A DNA stretch of 64,000 nt, from positions 1 to 64,000 of the forward strand of contig QJNS01000265.1 of the NCBI GenBank assembly GCA_004154925.1. Direction: 5' to 3'. The notes beneath the pieces are model-generated. The model saw only the letters and a program-made list of their open reading frames with translations, did no database searches and was not told the DNA's origin. The translations under genes and the position numbers were made by a program. Origin of the DNA: Monosporascus cannonballus. Its lineage: Eukaryota > Ascomycota > Sordariomycetes > Xylariales. Of the stretch, positions 58,287-64,000 are shown piece after piece. Position 1 is the stretch's first letter; each line of letters opens with the position of its first letter.

Positions 58287-61200
58287 TCTAAGCTAAATTA
58301 AAAATAAAAAGCATTAGTAACTAAGTTTGTCGACGGCCTAAAAAAAATACAGGAGAAATTTTTTAAACTTAATCGGCTTAATTATTTATCGGATTATATC
58401 GTTATAACAGTTAGATTAACGATCGACAATACGCTTAACGTATTAAAAGCAGTAAAAATAATAATAACAAACCCCGATATACGGCCAATACTAACGTTTC
58501 TTAACGCAATAACATTTTTTACGGTACAAAACCAAAACCCATAGAACTAGAAGCCATTTACAAAAAGAACTGGAGCCAGACCAAATGCTTTAATTATAAC
58601 AAAATAAGGTATAAGGCAACATGGTGTAAGGCGTCTAAGAAATCCCGTCAAAAGAACTGGAAACCAGTACCTAAGGGATAATCGGGAAAAAGTCAAAAGA
58701 ACGGAGGTATATCCATTAATATAATTCAACCTAAATACATAACCAGGACCCCTATAGCGAAAAACTCAACAGGGGCTATTACAACAAGAAATTCGACAAG
58801 AAATACGAAAAAGCCAGGAAGCTAGCTTAACAAATATCGCAAACATAATAAGAAGCATTACGAAGATAATTACGCGAATACCAGTATTGGACAAAAAAAA
58901 TCTGTCCCGAAACCCCTGATCGATACGGCAAAATACATGCCATATATTGTCGATGACGAGAAGATCCCCATTACGAAAAAGAGAAATCATATATTTACGA
59001 ACGAATTACCTGGATATACTATAAAGAATTCGATTTTCCAAACCGTACCAGAAATAACAAAAACGATAAATAATGGTATCGATATTTTCGATCCATAGCC
59101 CCAGGAAATATTTAACAATTAGCCGAAATAAAAAGCTAACTTAAAAAAACGTAATACCCGTAAAAAGACCTTTTCTATTATTACTAATAATATAATTATT
59201 AAACGGAAAAAAAATTAATTTAGTATATAACAAAAAAACATTATTAGAAAGTTATTACAAATTTTCATATTTAATTAGTATTTATTACAAACATAAATAA
59301 AAAAAAGGTTATTACGGAAAAATTAAATTAATTTATAAGCAAATTCTAAAACATCAATTAATACGACATATAATAGAATATAATCGTAAAGATAAAAAAA
59401 CAATTTATTCAATAAAGAGAAAAATTATAGTAAAACCAAAAACAATTAATACAGCTCGAAAGAACAGTACGCTGGCAATAACGACAGATATAATAACTTA
59501 ACGCGCTAAACGAAGAAATATAGGCAAGATTTAGCAAATTAGAATAAAAATTCAAAAAAGAATTTTACATGTAAAAAAGCCGCAAAATAACGAAACCCTA
59601 AAAAATTAAAGGAAATTTTTAAAAAAGGTTCTAAACGCGACGATAAAAACCGTTAATAACCTTATTACTTTAGATATAAAAGTCGGAACGCGTTAATATA
59701 CCGTAATAATAAATTACGGAGCTCTGGGAGGAAACTACATTGCACTAAATATGATTAATAAGTTAAGATTGTCATAAAGATATAAATTAAAACCTTATAT
59801 AACAATGAATGTCGAAAGTTAGAAATTCGCTTACGATAACGAGAAATTTATACGTAAAATTAATTACTTCGAGATTTTTATTTAAAGACGATATCAAACA
59901 GCTAATTTTAACATCGTTTTACTTAGGAATTACGATATAATCTTAAAATTACCATGGATGCGCCAGTACGAAATTTTGATTAATAAAAAAACTGGCCAGG
60001 TAAGGTTCACCTTACACCCTATTAACGGACAAAAGAAAATTAAGATCTTAACATTTAATCCAAAATAACGACGAATATAAGCATAAGGATATGACAAAAA
60101 CCTTATTATCTAAAGGGACAAAATACAAAAAAGAAAATAAGCATTAAAGAAAAAAATAACGTATCTTTGTTATCATTAAAATGAAATTAAAATAACCAAA
60201 TAACGACCTAAAACAACAGCTCCGAAAGTTAAAAAACCTAACCAATATGCTACCATAATACCACAGATACGAATAACTTTTTAAAAAGGAACTTAGTACG
60301 AAATTACCAAAACATAGCGAATAAGATTATGAAATAATCCTCAAAAAAGGATTTTCGACGAAGTTTTACCCCATTTACAACCTTAACGAAAACGAATTAC
60401 GTACTTTCAGAAAATACCTGGAAAATCGGCTATAGAAAAAATAAATTCGACCTTCGAAATCACCAGTATAATACCTTATGTTTTTCGTACCGAAAAAAAA
60501 CGAAAAATTACGACTTATAGTTAACTATCGACAACTGAATAATATCATTACTAAAGATTGAATACTATTACCTCTGATTATAAAAATAAAAGACCGATTT
60601 TACGGAACCAAATAGTTTATAGTATTCGATTTTAGAAATAAATATAACCTTATCAAAATCAAAAAAATACGCATAAAAAATAGCTTTTAAAACGAAATAT
60701 AAACCGTTTAAAGATTTAATTACGCTAATAAGATTTACGAATATACTAGCAACCTTTTAACAGATAATTAACCATGTATTACAAAAATATCTCGATATTT
60801 TCGTTGTATATTACCTCGACGACATTCTTATTTTTTCAAAAACGAAAAAAAAATATATAGAATCCATTCATAAAATTTTTCAAACCCTACAAAACATAAG
60901 GCTACTTATTAACACAAAAAAAAAATCAATTCCACGCATAGGAAATAGAATATCTGGGACATATTATTACCCCAGGATATATTAGGATGGACCTCAAAAA
61001 AATCGCTGTAGTCATAGAATGGCAAACGCTAATAACGGTTAAGGAAATATAATTATTCCTTGGATTCGCTAATTACTATAGAAAGTTTATTCGGAACTTT
61101 AGCGGAATAACTGTACCCTTAACGAATTTTACGAAAAAGAAGAATTCAAATAAACGTCCGAAATAAAAAAAGCGGTTCAGAATATTAAGAATACGATTAC

Positions 61201-63039
61201 CAGCAAGCTAATATTAATTATATACGATCTAAACCGTCCTATTAAATTAAAAACCGATATTTCGGAATATACATTAAACGTAATAATCGAATAACGAAAT
61301 AATTAAGACAAATTGTACCTTATTGCATTTTTTTTATATAAGTTAAAAAAAGTCGAGCTTAATTATGATATTCCAAATAAGGATTTTATGGCTATTATTA
61401 TGGCATTTCGAAAAGTTAGGTACTTCCTAAAAAGAAACTAACACTAGGTTAAAATTTATACAGATTATTAAAATTTTACTCGATTTACTACGATTAAAGA
61501 ATTTATAGAACGATAATTTCGTTACGCGAAAAAATTTGCGAATTTCGATTTCGTTATTCTTTAAAAAAAAGGTTATAAAACAATAAAGTAAATATTTTAA
61601 ATAAGCGCCCAAATTTCGAAAGACAAATAATTAAAATTAGCCAAATAATTTTCGATATTATTACAAAAGGATATTTACATTCGTAACAAATTACGATAAT
61701 TCGATTAGTACTTTTTATTATCTATGAGAAAATCTAGTAATATAACGATAATCTCCTAAAAAACTAAAAAGCAAATAAGATACAAATATTAGAAAAATAT
61801 TAAAAGGATTTAATACGAAATATATACGAATATTAGTTATATGGATATCCAGGAATTTACAAAACCTTATAACGTTTTTAACGTATATATTTTTTTTTCT
61901 TAAAATAAAATTAACGGTGTAGAAAATTATACGATAATACGATATTTACGCCAGAATAAATGGTTAACGATATAAGCTATACGGAAAGTTACAATTATTA
62001 TTAGTTGCAAAACGACCATAGTATTTAATAATATTCGATTTTATTACCGAATTTCCTGTGTTAAAACATCCAGTTATAGGAGTATATTATAATAATATTT
62101 TCGTAATCATCGACTGATTTACGAAGTTTTCCTATTTTTTACCATATTATAAAAATACAGATGCCGAACAGATAATATATAGTTTTAAACATATTTTTAA
62201 TATATACGTATTATTAATGGTAATTATTTTAAATAAAAAATTAACGTTTGTATTTAAATTTTGGTAAGGGTTTATAGTATAGATCGGCCTAAATTATAAA
62301 TTATTTAACGTATTTAAACTTTAAATAAATAAATAAATACATTAAACGAAATAAATTTTAGAAATTTATTTACGATATTATATTAATTACGAGCAGAATT
62401 ATTTGGTTAAAATTTTTTAATTGTATAATTAATTTATAATACCAGATATTACGAATATATTAAAATAATATTTACGAACGTAAACTTTTGCTATATTTTA
62501 GAAATTTATAAAAAAATATTTAATAAAAGTCTAATTAATATTAAAATAATTTTTATATTAAAATAACTGCGATAATTATATTAGGAAATTAAAATAGAAT
62601 TAAAATTTGTAGGCAATTAAATACGTAAATATTAAAATAAAAAAGTTTAAAAAATTAATTTTTTAAAAAGGGGAAATAATTTTCCTTCTTATTAAAAATA
62701 TGTAAATAAAACGACCCAGCAAAAAACTCGATTTTAAATATATCGGTTCATATAAAATCGCCAAGAAAATCTCAAAAAATAATTATTAATTAGAATTTTT
62801 CTCAAAAATCAAATTCCATTTAATTTTTTACGTTTTCTTATTCGAATCAACAGCAAATATAATTAAGGTACATACGGTACAAAATGATATAAAAGTAAAA
62901 GACGAACAAATATATAAAATGGAAAAAGTTTTCGATATACGGAAACAAAATAAACTTACGTAATATCTAATCAAGTGGAAAAAAATACTCGAACTTAGAA
63001 AATATCTGAAAACCCGCTAAAAATCTTATTGGTGCCTAA

Positions 63040-63599
63040 TGTCTGCTGAAAGATTTTCACTAGTAACGACGGAACCACCAGAAATAATCGCATACCAATT
63101 AATGTTTTTAACGGACCAATCGGTATTACCGATACCAAACCAGTCCACGAGATCAACGAGAGAAACCAATACGGCCATGAAAGCCTCGGCGATGGCCTGC
63201 TCCTGGCGTTTTTACTCCTCCAACTCCTTAAACGATTGCAACTCCCGTTATGCCATTTTTATTCCTTTAGAACGAAAAGAAATCCTTCTATTTCCGAAAA
63301 CGGATTAAACGCGCAATAACCTTATTTATCTCCTGTTAATAACGTTTTTGCAACTCCAAAAAACGTTTTTTTGCGAAAACCTCCTTTCGTTTTAGGCGTT
63401 AGTTCTCGGTACGAATATTTTCCAAAAAAGAAAAAAAAACGCCAATCCTGTTATAAAAATATCCATATTTAACGCAAGCTTTATATTTAAAACAATTCTC
63501 CATCATTTCGCGTTTTCAATCTTTGGAAAAATATAAAAAATACGACATAACTTCAAAATTAAAGTCGTCTAAAATAAAAAGCAGGTTTTGCCAACGAAT
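63040..63599 (-). pseudogene. Conserved antisense ORF of E7
   Basis: Frames on the minus strand match the E6 copy closely: FNFEVMSYFLYFSKD, ENIRTEN, RLKRKEVFAKKRFLELQKRY, RFRK, KGIKMA, ELQSFKELEE, then QEQAIAEAFMAVLVSLVDLVDWFG and a tail overlapping the end of pol. Stops are RIP-type; the solo LTR separates its first codons. The plus-strand 89-codon frame at 63039-63308 is its shadow. Confidence 0.58.
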
Positions 63600-63974
63600 T
63601 GTTACGACCCGACAAGCTCCGGCCTCAAGAAACGGTCAGGCAGGAAGCACACGGGCCACCTCCCGGGTCACGTGACGGTGATCACTGCCAAGCCAGTGAT
63701 CATTAGTGATCAAAGGTGATCCCAAGTGATCGTGATCACCACCAACGGCGTGATCACGAGTAATCAAGCCAAGAAGGAAAAGGATATATACGTTCATTAT
63801 TTCCATAGTTTAGATAGCTTCAGCTTGCAATATAATATCGTTACCCAAGGCACCCTTGGAATTACGAGACGTGATACGTTACTGTATTTATTGCTCAGAT
63901 TCCCACGATACTCCTGCTAACATAAACCCGTCGACTTAAGGTTTAATAGTTGGTTAAACCGCATAGCCGTCACA
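63600..63974 (+). repeat. Solo chromovirus LTR, U3 type e, target duplication CGAAT
   Basis: Starts TGTTACGACCCGACAAGC, ends CCGTCACA, flanked by CGAAT at 63595-63599 and 63975-63979. The E7 3' sequence continues across it. U3 has GGGTCACGTGACGG and then many GTGATCA-type palindromic words; TATATA near 63785. Almost unmutated, hence recent. Confidence 0.93.
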
Positions 63975-64000
63975 CGAATGGTAAAAGAAACCTGATAACG

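Larger units (their letters stand above)
58287..64000 (+). mobile_element. E7: Ty3/gypsy chromovirus, 5' truncated, running off the right edge
   Basis: Begins inside gag at the H LTR. Knuckle relic near 58580 (KCFNYNKIRYKATWCK); protease near 59705 (NYGALGGNYIAL); RT 60400-61150 with an intact catalytic box YLDD at 60812-60823; RNase H; integrase 62080-62290; chromodomain about 62915-63030 (EKVFDIRKQNK). Then the 3' region with an antisense ORF, interrupted by a solo LTR at 63600-63974. Its own 3' LTR lies beyond the window. Confidence 0.82.

Overview
The window looks like a chromosome-arm segment from a filamentous ascomycete (Pezizomycotina) with a history of repeat-induced point mutation (RIP). 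Evidence: short GT-AG introns of 42-64 nt; a fungal-type ABCB multidrug transporter; a DUF3723 gene relic; and long AT-rich blocks of LTR retrotransposons whose stops are mostly TAA/TAG where relatives read CAA/CAG, the CpA-to-TpA signature of RIP. No genus can be named from the sequence alone.

Layout. 1-3060 is the GC-rich 3' two thirds of an ABC transporter, entering from the left edge. The AT-rich block begins at 4017, at the LTR of a degenerate Ty3/gypsy chromovirus (E1, 4017-10636, target duplication GATCT/GATCC). 10637-14541 is saturated AT-rich relic carrying two short TG...CA elements and a solo LTR. 14542-16527 is the 3' part of another chromovirus (E4), 16528-17090 an unexplained GC island, and 17091-20046 a Ty1/copia element (C1). 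20047-28552 is a GC-balanced island: a hAT-like MITE, three copies of a TA-flanked repeat, a TIR element, solo copia LTRs, one intact two-exon gene for a small secreted protein (22301-22751, minus strand), a DUF3723 pseudogene, and the 5' end of a second copia (C2).

28553-64000 is nested retrotransposons almost throughout: chromovirus E2 (28553-35261) abutting an inverted gag fragment with its own LTR (35262-36148); the 3' part of C2 (36149-39155); minus-strand chromovirus E5 (39156-45880); a different chromovirus H with about 190-bp LTRs (45881-58286) split in its integrase by complete chromovirus E6 (50032-56826, target duplication GTAAT); and chromovirus E7 (58287 to the right edge) interrupted by a solo LTR.

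E1, E2, E4, E5, E6 and E7 form one superfamily with common R-U5 and internal regions but strongly different U3 regions. Their LTR/leader complementarity suggests Tf1-like self-priming. Their 3' region, between the chromodomain and the 3' LTR, carries a recognisably related reading frame on the opposite strand in at least five copies. This conserved antisense ORF, with the modular U3 regions, is the most novel signal I found. Only the ABC transporter and the small secreted protein look like intact host genes.
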